Source of the DNA: a virus
Length of the DNA stretch: 26,354 bases
IMG/VR virus record: IMGVR_UViG_3300028297_000015
Coordinates: 1 to 26,354 of that record
Reading direction: 5' to 3' (one strand)
Part shown: positions 8,754 through 16,538 of the stretch, in pieces
Position numbering within the stretch: position 1 is the stretch's first letter
Layout of the letters: each line of letters begins with the position of its first letter
The notes under the pieces: model-generated
What the model saw: only the letters and a program-made list of their open reading frames with translations
Database searches by the model: none
What the model was told of the DNA's origin: nothing
Program-made: the position numbers and the translations under genes

Positions 8754-11177
8754 TAGTTGCGATAGTAAGTCTTCGCTTTGTTCTTCCGTTAACTCTCCTC
8801 TTTTTCCTTGACGCTGAGAAACCAATTTTGACTGTTCAACCGCTTGCTTTTTTATGCGACTATCTTTTGCTTTTTCTCTTTTGTCTTCGGCGCTTTGTTG
8901 AAACCCATATTGACGCTCAAGATTAGAATCACGAGTTTGAGACTTTATTTTCTCAAGCTCCATCTTATACCCATACTCTACTTCTAGAAGTTGAGATTTT
9001 ACTTGAGCTTCTATCTGAGCCTTCTGTGCATCTAATTGAGCCTCCATTTGCATCTTCTGAGCTTCCAACTGAGCCGTGACTTGCGCGGTCTGTTGGTTAG
9101 CTTGAGCTTGCATCTGAGAATTTTGTTGAGCCATTTGCTGCCGTTGCTTAATACGCTTTTTGCGTCTAACAACTAACAATCGCTCCGCTTGATCTACATC
9201 TTTTAGTCTACGTATAGCCATTGCATCTTCAAGGTCTAACTCACCTTGAGCAATTGACTGCTGAATGTTCTGCTCTAAATACATTCTATCCTCATCGTTC
9301 ATGTTTGTTACAACACGAACCCCAAAGTTATACATAGGTAAGTCCTTGAATGAAGACAGTATACTCATGTTTGTTTCACCTACTGCTTTCTCATAGACTC
9401 TATATAAAATAGACTCAGGGGGAAGTACTTGTAGACACTTTACAATGTCTTCACAAACTCTTTTGTATAGTACTTGTGATGCGTAGGTGATGTCGTATAT
9501 GGCGTTGTTAGAAGCTGATATAGCTTGTTGTCTAACACCAACGAGGGAGTCACCTTTAGGAGTTGATCCATCAACAACCTCATTAAGACCCGTAGTGTCA
9601 CGAATCATATTAAGGTATTGATTGTATAGTCCAATGAGTTCTTGGATGTTACGTATAGCATTACCTATCTCACGAACAGGTGGGTTTTGGAATCCTCCTT
9701 CTGGGTTCTTTGAGCGGTAATAGAATACACCTGTTTGTTCGTAGATATCTTGAAGCTCTAAGGGTTGGAGTTCTCCACCTCTTCCTAGCTGTACATTCTC
9801 AAGACCTTCAATGTCAATAATAAGACCATCGGGTTTTGCTTTAGCAATAGATTGCTGAAGTTTCAAGTGAGCTAGTTGCATCATATCCGCATACTGCTTC
9901 ACACTAGACACCATACTCTTAGGCATCATCTTACGCAAGTTAGTAGCTATAACACTATACGACATACGTGTTCTTGATATGTCGTGCATGTTACGAGGAA
10001 GGTTCTTTTTTAAGCCGTAGCTGAATATATGTTTTGTTCCTATAACGTGCTTACCACCATAAACTGTAGCATGTTCCATTTTATGCGCTTTACGCTCAAA
10101 CACACTACCCGAAGGAACGTGTACTTCATTTTGTCCTTTGTAGTAGAAACCAACATTTCCAAAACGTGATTCCTTTTCCTCAAAGTATAAGCAGTCTGTA
10201 GACATGAACTCAAAGTCCAATACCTCAATAATGTATTCATCATATCCGAATACAGTTTTGCTCATTGTTTGGTCGTAGTAGCTATTGCCTAATTTGGTAG
10301 GGTCGTTAGAGTATCTAGTCTTTACTTGACGAGCCATCTCTTCGTATTCCTCTTCTTCAAACTCATTACGTGAAATACGCTTGAGTTCCTCAATGGTCAT
10401 TCTTTGTATATGCCCCGCATATTTTAAGTCCGACATTGTAGCATCCTCAGTTTGAGAATGGATGAAGTATTCAGGATCAACATACTTAGTTGCTAAACCA
10501 TAGTTAGGGTCATTATCGCGCTTAACTACAGCCATACCTACACTCACTAAATCTTCTACAGCTCTACGATATGTCTTCTCTGGGAAGTCATTCCACTGTA
10601 GGGTTAGGTTTGTAGCTATTTGCGCTGCAATCTCAGATGCAACTTTAATATTAGTATCAAGAAATATCTCAGCTTCTTCGGGGCTATCGGGTAGTTTATC
10701 TACCTCAATGCCTGGGTTTAATCCCGCTTCCTTCATTTTATTGAAGAACTCACGATTTTCAATTCCCGCTTGAACCTCAGCTTTCTTGCGTTCCTTTTCT
10801 GTTAGCGATAGTGGGTCTACTGCTTCTAAGTTTGGATATGGTTCACGTGATAGAATCTTATTGACTACAATCTTTACGAACTTAGGAATGATGGGTACTG
10901 GAGACCAATCAATGTTTAGCAGTGTACCATCCCCATTGTTTGGGTCTAATGAATTAAGTACTTGCTTATATTTAGATGTATCTTGAGTCCCATTCGCATA
11001 ATCTCTATTGGTATTGAATTCTTTCATTCTGCGACCATAGAGAGAGTTAGATTCATTTGAAGAACCCCATTGACTTACGATAGCACGAGCGTACTTGAGT
11101 CCGTAAGACTTGGCTGACTTTTCAACAAATGACGCTAACGGGTTTGGAAAGCTTCCGTAGTTCTTTTTACTTGACAT
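8739..11177 (-). CDS. portal protein (812 aa)
   Basis: Forms the dodecameric ring at the capsid vertex through which DNA is packaged and ejected. It lies directly after the large terminase, has portal length, and shows the usual plan: N-terminal alpha/beta region with IPKFVKIVVNKILSREPYPN, a central stem/wing region with NPPVREIGNAIRNIQELIGL and TGLNEVVDGSTPKGDSLVGV (a typical portal tunnel-loop region), and a C-terminal ~150 residues that are Q/E/K-rich heptads (QMQAQANQQTAQVTAQLEAQ) forecasting a long coiled coil or barrel. The frame is open further upstream from a TTG inside the promoter box, but the ATG at 11177 (MSSKKNYGSFPNPL) is the sensible start. Its length and sequence style resemble portals of Bacteroidota-infecting podoviruses, including crAss-like phages; that affiliation is only an impression. 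Confidence 0.85.
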   Translation of the reverse strand: MSSKKNYGSFPNPLASFVEKSAKSYGLKYARAIVSQWGSSNESNSLYGRRMKEFNTNRDYANGTQDTSKYKQVLNSLDPNNGDGTLLNIDWSPVPIIPKFVKIVVNKILSREPYPNLEAVDPLSLTEKERKKAEVQAGIENREFFNKMKEAGLNPGIEVDKLPDSPEEAEIFLDTNIKVASEIAAQIATNLTLQWNDFPEKTYRRAVEDLVSVGMAVVKRDNDPNYGLATKYVDPEYFIHSQTEDATMSDLKYAGHIQRMTIEELKRISRNEFEEEEYEEMARQVKTRYSNDPTKLGNSYYDQTMSKTVFGYDEYIIEVLDFEFMSTDCLYFEEKESRFGNVGFYYKGQNEVHVPSGSVFERKAHKMEHATVYGGKHVIGTKHIFSYGLKKNLPRNMHDISRTRMSYSVIATNLRKMMPKSMVSSVKQYADMMQLAHLKLQQSIAKAKPDGLIIDIEGLENVQLGRGGELQPLELQDIYEQTGVFYYRSKNPEGGFQNPPVREIGNAIRNIQELIGLYNQYLNMIRDTTGLNEVVDGSTPKGDSLVGVRQQAISASNNAIYDITYASQVLYKRVCEDIVKCLQVLPPESILYRVYEKAVGETNMSILSSFKDLPMYNFGVRVVTNMNDEDRMYLEQNIQQSIAQGELDLEDAMAIRRLKDVDQAERLLVVRRKKRIKQRQQMAQQNSQMQAQANQQTAQVTAQLEAQKMQMEAQLDAQKAQIEAQVKSQLLEVEYGYKMELEKIKSQTRDSNLERQYGFQQSAEDKREKAKDSRIKKQAVEQSKLVSQRQGKRGELTEEQSEDLLSQLFDNQ

Positions 11178-11207
11178 ATTCAGTATATTGGTAAACCCAC
11201 TTTTATG

Positions 11208-11215
11208 CAAATATA
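11208..11215 (-). promoter_or_regulatory. -7 promoter box before the portal gene
   Basis: Minus strand TATATTTG within AGTATATTTGCAT, the same 13 nt found before the gene starting at 16310. It lies 30 nt upstream of the portal ATG, in the terminase-portal gap. No clear -33 box is seen. Its presence is the reason for preferring the ATG at 11177 over the TTG at 11210. Confidence 0.5.
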
Positions 11216-11238
11216 CTAAATACCTGGTAGCTAATTAT

Positions 11239-13365
11239 TTAGAACTCTCTAGGCTTAAATCTCCTAAAAAATACTTTATCGCTTAGGTCACTCTTCTTTA
11301 CTTCCTTAATAGCCTTCTGAGACGCTAGTAAAGCAAGTCCTGCAGATATAGTCATATCAAACTTTGTACGGTCATCAATATTAAAGCCAATCCAATCTTC
11401 TAATGTTCGGCTAAAATACATCCTTCCATAGCTACCTGTATCATTGTTTAACCCTACATGTTCGTGTACATAAGCCTCAATCGCTTGAGCGTGAGCTTGT
11501 ATAACATCTTTAGAGTTTGAGGGTATACCTTTTGTCTTAGAATTATGTGCTGATCCTGGCGGAGTCAAGTGTTCAGGTCGGTTCATAACATATTCATCAT
11601 ATCCACGAGCTTCAAAATAACGTACAATACCATACTTGTTATTCTCTATTAATAATGGATATCCATAGAATACTGATGCCATTAATATATCTTCATAGAA
11701 GATTCTAGCAAGGGGTGGGCGCTCGGCATACTCCGCTACAAATATATTTGATGGGTGCTGCATATTGAACTTATTGTAAAAATGACATGCACCCTTAGAA
11801 CCCCTTCCGTCTACAGTCTTATCAAGGTCATAGCTATCCACTCCCCCCACTCCTATAAGTGGATTTCCTGGATGGTACTTACCATGTTTTGACACTTTAC
11901 TGTTTCTTGTTCCTTCAGGGGGTAACCATGAAACACGCCATTTTCCGTTCTTATCGGGTGACCATACAACCTCGCTATCTTGGACTCCATCCCTCCACAT
12001 AAAATTACCACGTATCACAGGCGAAGGATAGACCTCTTCATTATGTGCTATTTGTTCGTATATCTTACCGATATTGAAATGAGAGGATTTGGTAGAGTCG
12101 CGGAATGCTTCGTCTTCTGAAAACGGAAACTGACGGATAACCTCATTAAGTTCATAGGGGTCTCCCATCAATGCTTTACGCTCATTGTTGAGGTAAGTCT
12201 TTGCACCTATATCTATAACTTCTCCGTCCAATCCTTCCACGGGTTCTTTCGGGTCGTCAACAACAGGGTTTCCGTGTTTATCAAAGAATCCCTCAAGCGC
12301 GTCATATGCAGGTATAAATATTTTATACAGACCGCTTTTTGTTCTTCCGTTGGAGTTCCTTTCATAAGGGTCTGAGTTGTAGTACAACTTTTTAAACTGT
12401 GCGCCACCACGGTCTAGCGGGTTTACTGTTGAACCGACCAATGCCTTTCCAATCACTCTACGACCTACTATTAAACATGTTCTATGTATACGCCATACAT
12501 CTTGAATATCTAATGGTCGCTCCCACTTTCCTGCCTCGTCAAGATACAACATGTGGAGCTTCTCCCCATCGTATGCGTTAGCAGTAGTATTCTTCCAATT
12601 GACGATAGTATCTAATGCTTCACCCTTATGCGAAGTCTTGTTGTTCTTGGTAATACGCTTTGAAGGCTCACGGAATGCAAGCTCCATGCGAGGATTTGTT
12701 GTACCATCTTGTATAGGCTTAAAAAAGAATGGATAGCTCTTGAAGATAGGCACAACCTTCTTCATGAATATATTCTCTTGAGCATCCTTACCCGTCTTAG
12801 ACATAATACCTAAGAGCTTCTCTTTTACTTGAGTGCCTTCATCAACCTCAATACATGCACTCATATTGGTATATCCCGAACGTCTACACTTAGTGTATAT
12901 CTGACCTAGTGATCGGGAGTCAACCTCACATGCGAGAAAGTGAGTAAATAGCTTACGCTGAAAATCTAAAAACGATGGGTAACCTATATCAATTTTACTC
13001 CATTGAAGCATCATGTAGTGGCGACCCGTTAGGTAAGTGGGCTTCCCATTGTTATAAAACCATACCCCATCACGTCTACGTGTAAATTCTTTTTGAATAT
13101 ATGGGGTGTACTTAGCTCTAAACTCTCTTGGGCTTTCCGCCCATTCATCCATAGAACGGATGGTAAGTAGGTCTTTAGGCATTGGAGTCCTACGCCAATA
13201 CTGCTCCTTCTTAGGTAAGTCGTGAAACAGTATCTCTTTATCTTCGGGGACTTCGGGAAGTTGAATGCAAAGACCAGAAATATCAATAACCTCGCCACTC
13301 GTATCGTTTGAGCAAACATTTACTACGGGGTCTTCATACTCCTCTATATCAACTAATCCTGCCAT
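11239..13365 (-). CDS. terL: terminase large subunit (708 aa)
   Basis: ATPase-nuclease motor that packages DNA into the procapsid. The ATPase half has a degenerate Walker A region (IYTKCRRSGYTNMS, about 157-168), a clear Walker B LHMLYLDEAGKWE (270-282, catalytic D276-E277) and a coupling motif ALVGSTVN (308-315). FPFSEDEAFRDS (about 413-424) is a familiar linker motif of large terminases. The RNase-H-like nuclease half shows GVGGVDSYDLD (D510, D513) and LLIENNKYG (E574) as acidic metal-binding candidates. The start codon overlaps the stop of the preceding gene (TAATG). Packaging strategy cannot be told from this sequence alone. Confidence 0.93.
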   Translation of the reverse strand: MAGLVDIEEYEDPVVNVCSNDTSGEVIDISGLCIQLPEVPEDKEILFHDLPKKEQYWRRTPMPKDLLTIRSMDEWAESPREFRAKYTPYIQKEFTRRRDGVWFYNNGKPTYLTGRHYMMLQWSKIDIGYPSFLDFQRKLFTHFLACEVDSRSLGQIYTKCRRSGYTNMSACIEVDEGTQVKEKLLGIMSKTGKDAQENIFMKKVVPIFKSYPFFFKPIQDGTTNPRMELAFREPSKRITKNNKTSHKGEALDTIVNWKNTTANAYDGEKLHMLYLDEAGKWERPLDIQDVWRIHRTCLIVGRRVIGKALVGSTVNPLDRGGAQFKKLYYNSDPYERNSNGRTKSGLYKIFIPAYDALEGFFDKHGNPVVDDPKEPVEGLDGEVIDIGAKTYLNNERKALMGDPYELNEVIRQFPFSEDEAFRDSTKSSHFNIGKIYEQIAHNEEVYPSPVIRGNFMWRDGVQDSEVVWSPDKNGKWRVSWLPPEGTRNSKVSKHGKYHPGNPLIGVGGVDSYDLDKTVDGRGSKGACHFYNKFNMQHPSNIFVAEYAERPPLARIFYEDILMASVFYGYPLLIENNKYGIVRYFEARGYDEYVMNRPEHLTPPGSAHNSKTKGIPSNSKDVIQAHAQAIEAYVHEHVGLNNDTGSYGRMYFSRTLEDWIGFNIDDRTKFDMTISAGLALLASQKAIKEVKKSDLSDKVFFRRFKPREF

Positions 13366-13655
13366 TACTTACTAAACCTTTCCGCAAATCCCCCTGAGAA
13401 GTCATTTTCTTCTGACATGCCACCGCTATCCTTTAGGGAGCGTATCATATCTTCCAACCTTTGCCTTTCTTGTAGAAGTTCGCGTGCATCTGTTGCCGTT
13501 TGCTTTATAGACTGTAGCTCCGCCTTCCGACCCGAACCATTAAGATCAGGATCAACAGGTTTCTTTACCTCTTCAATCATATTGTTGATTGCTATCTCCA
13601 TAGCTCCCATCAAACGTTGTGCAGCATCTAGCGATGTAAACTTCTTTCTACCCAT
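13365..13655 (-). CDS. small helical protein, candidate small terminase
   Basis: 96 residues starting MGRKKFTSLDAAQRLMGAME, rich in K/E/R and predicted mostly helical (LLQERQRLEDMIRSLKDSGG). The frame is open seven codons further upstream, but the ATG at 13655 overlaps the preceding gene by only 8 nt and gives a normal N-terminus. Position immediately before the large terminase, with a TAATG overlap, makes a small terminase subunit or another packaging accessory plausible. I see no recognisable helix-turn-helix, so the function is inferred from context only. Confidence 0.6.
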   Translation of the reverse strand: MGRKKFTSLDAAQRLMGAMEIAINNMIEEVKKPVDPDLNGSGRKAELQSIKQTATDARELLQERQRLEDMIRSLKDSGGMSEENDFSGGFAERFSK

Positions 13656-14220
13656 TACGCACGTATAATAAGTCATCGTTCTTCATTCTCCAAAGCGTCT
13701 CACCCTTCACTTCCATAGCGTAGTCAGAGTGTTTAGAGAAATAGACCTTATCCCCAACGCTTGCGCCTAGATAATTTAAGTCGGTATTTGCATATCTAAT
13801 GAATCCGTGGTCAGCATCCTTATCTTCTTCTAAGATGATGATACCCTCTACTATCTTCTCAGTAACCTTTTGAGGCTGTTCTACAAAAACCCAATCCGAT
13901 AACATATGGATTTCACCATCGGGTGTCTCATATGCATAGGCATGAGAACCATATCCACCATTCGGATCGTAACGAACGAGATACAAATCATCCTCTAGGT
14001 GTAAACTCTTCTCCACACATACGTGATGGTGAAAGTAAAGTATATCACCAGGCTTCGCATCCACATCGTGGCGCGCAGGAGTGGATACAATCTCCGCATA
14101 GTTAATGCGGTTACCAAATTCATCAAACTTTGAAGCGAGGTAAAGCTCTTGCCCCGCAATAGAAATCGTGTCCTTGAACTTCTTTGGAAGTCGGACAACA
14201 AACATACCTAATGCTCTCAT
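13648..14220 (-). CDS. GroES-like co-chaperonin with two GroES-like halves (190 aa)
   Basis: The C-terminal half is a convincing GroES/Cpn10 match: VEGIIIL (124-130) sits where the GroEL-binding mobile loop is, and GASVGDKVYFSKHSDYAMEV then NDDLLYV (152-187) mirror the GroES pattern vGDrVlf.ky.g.ev...eeDIlavl. The N-terminal half looks like a second, more diverged copy: a beta start FVVRLPKKF, a possible loop IAGQELYLA (21-29), and KPGDILYFHHH (56-66). At 190 residues it is about twice the usual GroES length (95-110 aa). Phage co-chaperonins such as T4 gp31 act with host GroEL to fold the capsid protein, so this gene probably helps fold virion proteins. It is tightly packed with its neighbours (1-nt gap before, 8-nt overlap after). 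Confidence 0.72.
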   Translation of the reverse strand: MRALGMFVVRLPKKFKDTISIAGQELYLASKFDEFGNRINYAEIVSTPARHDVDAKPGDILYFHHHVCVEKSLHLEDDLYLVRYDPNGGYGSHAYAYETPDGEIHMLSDWVFVEQPQKVTEKIVEGIIILEEDKDADHGFIRYANTDLNYLGASVGDKVYFSKHSDYAMEVKGETLWRMKNDDLLYVRNG

Positions 14221-14221
14221 A

Positions 14222-14458
14222 CTAAAAATTGAGGTCGTACTCTACTATACACGGCATATTCGCAACTTCCTTCCAAAACATAGTTCCATCCTTGGGATGC
14301 TCTATGTAGATTTTGTAGGTGCGCTCACCAGTTTTGTAGTACCCTCTTTCATTAAATTCAATTACTACTATTTTATTTTCCCCTACACGCATACCAACAT
14401 AGTACGCCATAGCGTCTTTCGGGTTTTGCCCGATTACAATCTTACGAATTAGATTCAT
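14222..14458 (-). CDS. unknown small protein (78 aa)
   Basis: Starts MNLIRKIVIGQNPKDAMAYY. It is basic at the N-terminus and looks like a small alpha/beta protein, with beta strands such as NKIVVIEFNERGYY and TYKIYIEH. It sits between two genes with 1-nt gaps, so it belongs to the virion operon's first messages. I do not recognise the family. It may be an accessory to packaging or chaperonin function, but nothing in the sequence shows this. Confidence 0.6.
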   Translation of the reverse strand: MNLIRKIVIGQNPKDAMAYYVGMRVGENKIVVIEFNERGYYKTGERTYKIYIEHPKDGTMFWKEVANMPCIVEYDLNF

Positions 14459-14459
14459 T

Positions 14460-14756
14460 TTAATTTAGTGTATCGTCACCAAACTTATCTATCCACCAAT
14501 CTATCGTTCCTTCTTTTGGACTGTTCTCCGCTTCCGTTGCTTGCTGTATAAAAGCTAACAACTCGTCAAAATCATCCAAATTTGGAGCGTGAGAAGTGAA
14601 TGCGATTTGTACTCTTGGCTCTTCTAAGTCCCAATCGGTGTGTGAAGCTCCAATAGCCATAGTAATTTCTTCTTCAAGACCATATTTATCCAATAATTCC
14701 TGTATTTCCTTGGCTTTATCGGTAAACTCTTGTAGAAAAAGGTCTATGTTGGTCAT
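14460..14756 (-). CDS. unknown acidic protein, first gene of the virion operon (98 aa)
   Basis: I place the start at the ATG at 14756 (MTNIDLFLQEFTDKAKEIQE), although the frame is open to an ATG at 14801. A TAnnTTTG box at 14775-14782 lies between the two ATGs, so transcripts from it can only use the inner one. The protein is acidic, with an N-terminal helix and an end GTIDWWIDKFGDD. Family not recognised. It heads the leftward operon leading to GroES, terminase and portal. Confidence 0.6.
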   Translation of the reverse strand: MTNIDLFLQEFTDKAKEIQELLDKYGLEEEITMAIGASHTDWDLEEPRVQIAFTSHAPNLDDFDELLAFIQQATEAENSPKEGTIDWWIDKFGDDTLN

Positions 14757-14774
14757 CTTAATTAGTATTTTTAT

Positions 14775-14802
14775 CAAAAATAGGGAATTTAATGAAGTCA
14801 AA
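14775..14802 (-). promoter_or_regulatory. promoter of the leftward virion operon
   Basis: Minus strand: TTTG (14802-14799), 16 nt, TATTTTTG (14782-14775), then 18 nt to the ATG at 14756. The upstream box lies inside the first codons of the divergent gene starting at 14792, so expression of the two is physically linked. Confidence 0.55.
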
Positions 14803-15220
14803 GAGGAGTAAGAAGAAGAAGATGCGAGAATTCGCTAGACTCCGCTCCTATGAATACAATCAAGAGTTTGGTAAGCTTAAAAACTTAGACTTTGCACTCA
14901 AATACATGAAGAAGGAACACAATCTGAACTACACTTTTATGATGATTATGCTTTTTTGCGTGGATTTAGAGTTCTGGACCGCTGATTATGTCGCTGAAAA
15001 GATGAATCGCAGTAGTATTAAGCTGAAAGAGCGGTTTATATACCCCGCTATGCACGAGGATTTGGTGTATAAGCACTTTGATAGGCTCTCACCTAGTAAA
15101 ATGACCCCCGATCAACAGTTATTTTATGAAGAAACAAAAATGAGCTACCGAGTTCGCTACGCATTAACGCAGAAAGCCCGATTGCTCATTCAGCAATTCT
15201 ATAAAATGCTAGAGGATTAA
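14792..15220 (+). CDS. possible winged-helix regulator (142 aa)
   Basis: The only rightward gene within the leftward arm. After a very basic start (MKSKRSKKKKMREFARLRSY) comes a helical region and then FWTADYVAEKMNRSSIKLKE (helix-turn-helix-like), EDLVYKHFDR and YALTQKARLLIQQFYKMLED. The last segment resembles the wing and dimer helix of MarR-type winged-helix proteins (...ltekGr.li...). It is divergent from the virion operon and overlaps that operon's promoter, a usual place for an autoregulator or late-gene switch. The stop shares TTAA with the convergent gene at 15217. A second in-frame ATG at 14822 is possible. The regulatory role is an inference. Confidence 0.6.
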   Translation: MKSKRSKKKKMREFARLRSYEYNQEFGKLKNLDFALKYMKKEHNLNYTFMMIMLFCVDLEFWTADYVAEKMNRSSIKLKERFIYPAMHEDLVYKHFDRLSPSKMTPDQQLFYEETKMSYRVRYALTQKARLLIQQFYKMLED

Positions 15221-16083
15221 GCCTTCTTGTGACTGTATCCTTGCTTTTTGAGGCGTAAGTGATCTTTCATTGTCTTAGCCATTACCGCCTTACCATTCTT
15301 GTACATATTGTGAGGTTTAAAAACCTTACCACCTTTCTTGTACTTCTTTACCACTGCACCGCCAGTGTTGAATTTTTTTCCTCTGCCCTTTTTCTTATTA
15401 CGTGCCGCAGCTTCTTCTCTCATGCGCTGAATGTCAGGATCATCATCAAACGGATCAGAACCTCCAAACGAAGATTCTCCAAAGGAACTCTCAAAGGTAT
15501 CTTCAATTGAAGGGGCTTTGGTTTTCTTGAGAGCGGGGTCTACATTGTAGGCTTTCATAGATTCACTACTCTTGTGTCCCTTTGAATTTATAAACTTTTC
15601 AATCTGCTCTGTTTTTTGAAACAAGTCTAGGTTTGAGAAGTCTTTATCTAAATGCTCATTAAAAGCAATCAATCGGTCAGCCTCCTCACCTTTGAAGCTC
15701 ATGTTACCTATATTGTAACTTGACTTGCTTTCAGGACTTGTAGTAGGTGGGTCAACTGGTGCTTTACCACCGGTCTTATATACCTTACCACCACCTTTAA
15801 ATTCAATGGTCTTTCCTATCTTTTTCTCTATCGCTTTAATAGCAGACTCTCTTGCTTGAGCGCCAGATGCACCTTTTTTATAAGCAGAGTCATAAGCATT
15901 GTCAAATAAAGATTTGATTTCTTTGCTTTGTTTCATGTACCACCTACCTACTTCTGGTCTTACCTTATCGTCTGGATTTACAACTTTACCACCCTTTTGC
16001 ATGTACCCCATCTTATTGCGTACTGCTGTCGGTAGCTTACTCAATCCTTTTTTGTCGCTAGGGACTTTCTTTAGTGCTTTCAT
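15217..16083 (-). CDS. basic glycine/lysine-rich protein, probably virion-associated (288 aa)
   Basis: Highly basic protein with repeated GGKV boxes (QKGGKV 29-34, KGGGKV 96-101, KKGGKV near 250) and a lysine-rich end QGYSHKKA. Residues 45-90 form a helical segment (SAYKKGASGAQARESAIKAI). The middle is polar and probably disordered (SSFGESSFGGSDPFDDDPDI). Proteins of this type occur next to packaging and structural genes in aquatic phages, and a DNA-binding or internal virion role is plausible. I cannot name a family. Its ATG overlaps the stop of the preceding gene (ATGA), so the two are co-expressed. Confidence 0.65.
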   Translation of the reverse strand: MKALKKVPSDKKGLSKLPTAVRNKMGYMQKGGKVVNPDDKVRPEVGRWYMKQSKEIKSLFDNAYDSAYKKGASGAQARESAIKAIEKKIGKTIEFKGGGKVYKTGGKAPVDPPTTSPESKSSYNIGNMSFKGEEADRLIAFNEHLDKDFSNLDLFQKTEQIEKFINSKGHKSSESMKAYNVDPALKKTKAPSIEDTFESSFGESSFGGSDPFDDDPDIQRMREEAAARNKKKGRGKKFNTGGAVVKKYKKGGKVFKPHNMYKNGKAVMAKTMKDHLRLKKQGYSHKKA

Positions 16084-16310
16084 TTCTTGCTTCTATTTTT
16101 TTTAGCAGTAATAAACTTCTTCTCCGTATGGTCGTAGTCCATTCCATCACCATTACCATAACGACCCGCATCCCTACGCTTCTTAACAAGCTCGGCACGG
16201 TACTTCTTCTTATCTCCACGCTTATTCAACTTGCGCTGGTACTTCCTGCGCTTTTCCGCTGATTCAGGGTTGTCCTTGTAGAACTGTGATGTACTCTTGC
16301 GTGCCTTCAT
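16080..16310 (-). CDS. small, strongly basic protein (76 aa)
   Basis: MKARKSTSQFYKDNPESAEK followed by RRKYQRKLNKRGDKKKYRAE; about one third K/R. The second half has GNGDGMDYDHTEKKF. A D..H pair in a basic context recalls small HNH-like or structural proteins of marine phages, but I do not see a complete nuclease motif. The frame is open to a TTG three codons upstream, inside the promoter box; the ATG at 16310 is the start. First gene of the leftward pair 16310-15217. Confidence 0.65.
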   Translation of the reverse strand: MKARKSTSQFYKDNPESAEKRRKYQRKLNKRGDKKKYRAELVKKRRDAGRYGNGDGMDYDHTEKKFITAKKNRSKK

Positions 16311-16316
16311 ATAATG

Positions 16317-16345
16317 CAAATATACTGATTATCAAGACACTACAA
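16317..16345 (-). promoter_or_regulatory. leftward promoter at the divergence region
   Basis: Minus strand: TTG (16345-16343), 18 nt, TATATTTG (16324-16317), with the ATG of the next gene at 16310. Both boxes and spacing match the Flavobacterium consensus TTG-N17-23-TAnnTTTG. The start site would fall at or very near the ATG. Confidence 0.6.
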
Positions 16346-16372
16346 CGAGACACTTAAACCATCACTTTACTA

Positions 16373-16403
16373 TTGACATTCTCATAAAAATGTTGTAACT
16401 TCG
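16373..16403 (+). promoter_or_regulatory. possible rightward promoter
   Basis: TTG (16373-16375, within TTGACA), 20 nt, TAACTTCG (16396-16403), one mismatch to TAnnTTTG. It faces into the C-rich non-coding region, so it would make a long untranslated leader or a non-coding RNA. Confidence 0.35.
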
Positions 16404-16480
16404 CTTTGAAGAAAACATCTCTTGCATACACAGTAAGTAGACATCATACCTACACACCCACACTTAAACACTCAACATCA

Positions 16481-16538
16481 AGCAGTATTGAATACGGGCG
16501 CATTGTGTTCAATTCTAAGCTATCCTTTTAGTACTGCT
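16481..16538 (+). other. nested inverted repeat (foldable RNA/DNA)
   Basis: Outer arms AGCAGTA/TACTGCT (7 bp) enclose inner arms ATTGAA (16487-16492) and TTCAAT (16508-16513); the two arm sets share base 16487. It lies downstream of the possible promoter at 16373, so it could fold in a transcript. Confidence 0.4.

Noticed and set aside
11178-11210. Upstream extension of the portal to a TTG start (MHKSGFTNILN)
   Set aside because: The TTG is part of the TAnnTTTG promoter box, so it would lie upstream of the transcript start; the ATG at 11177 is preferred.
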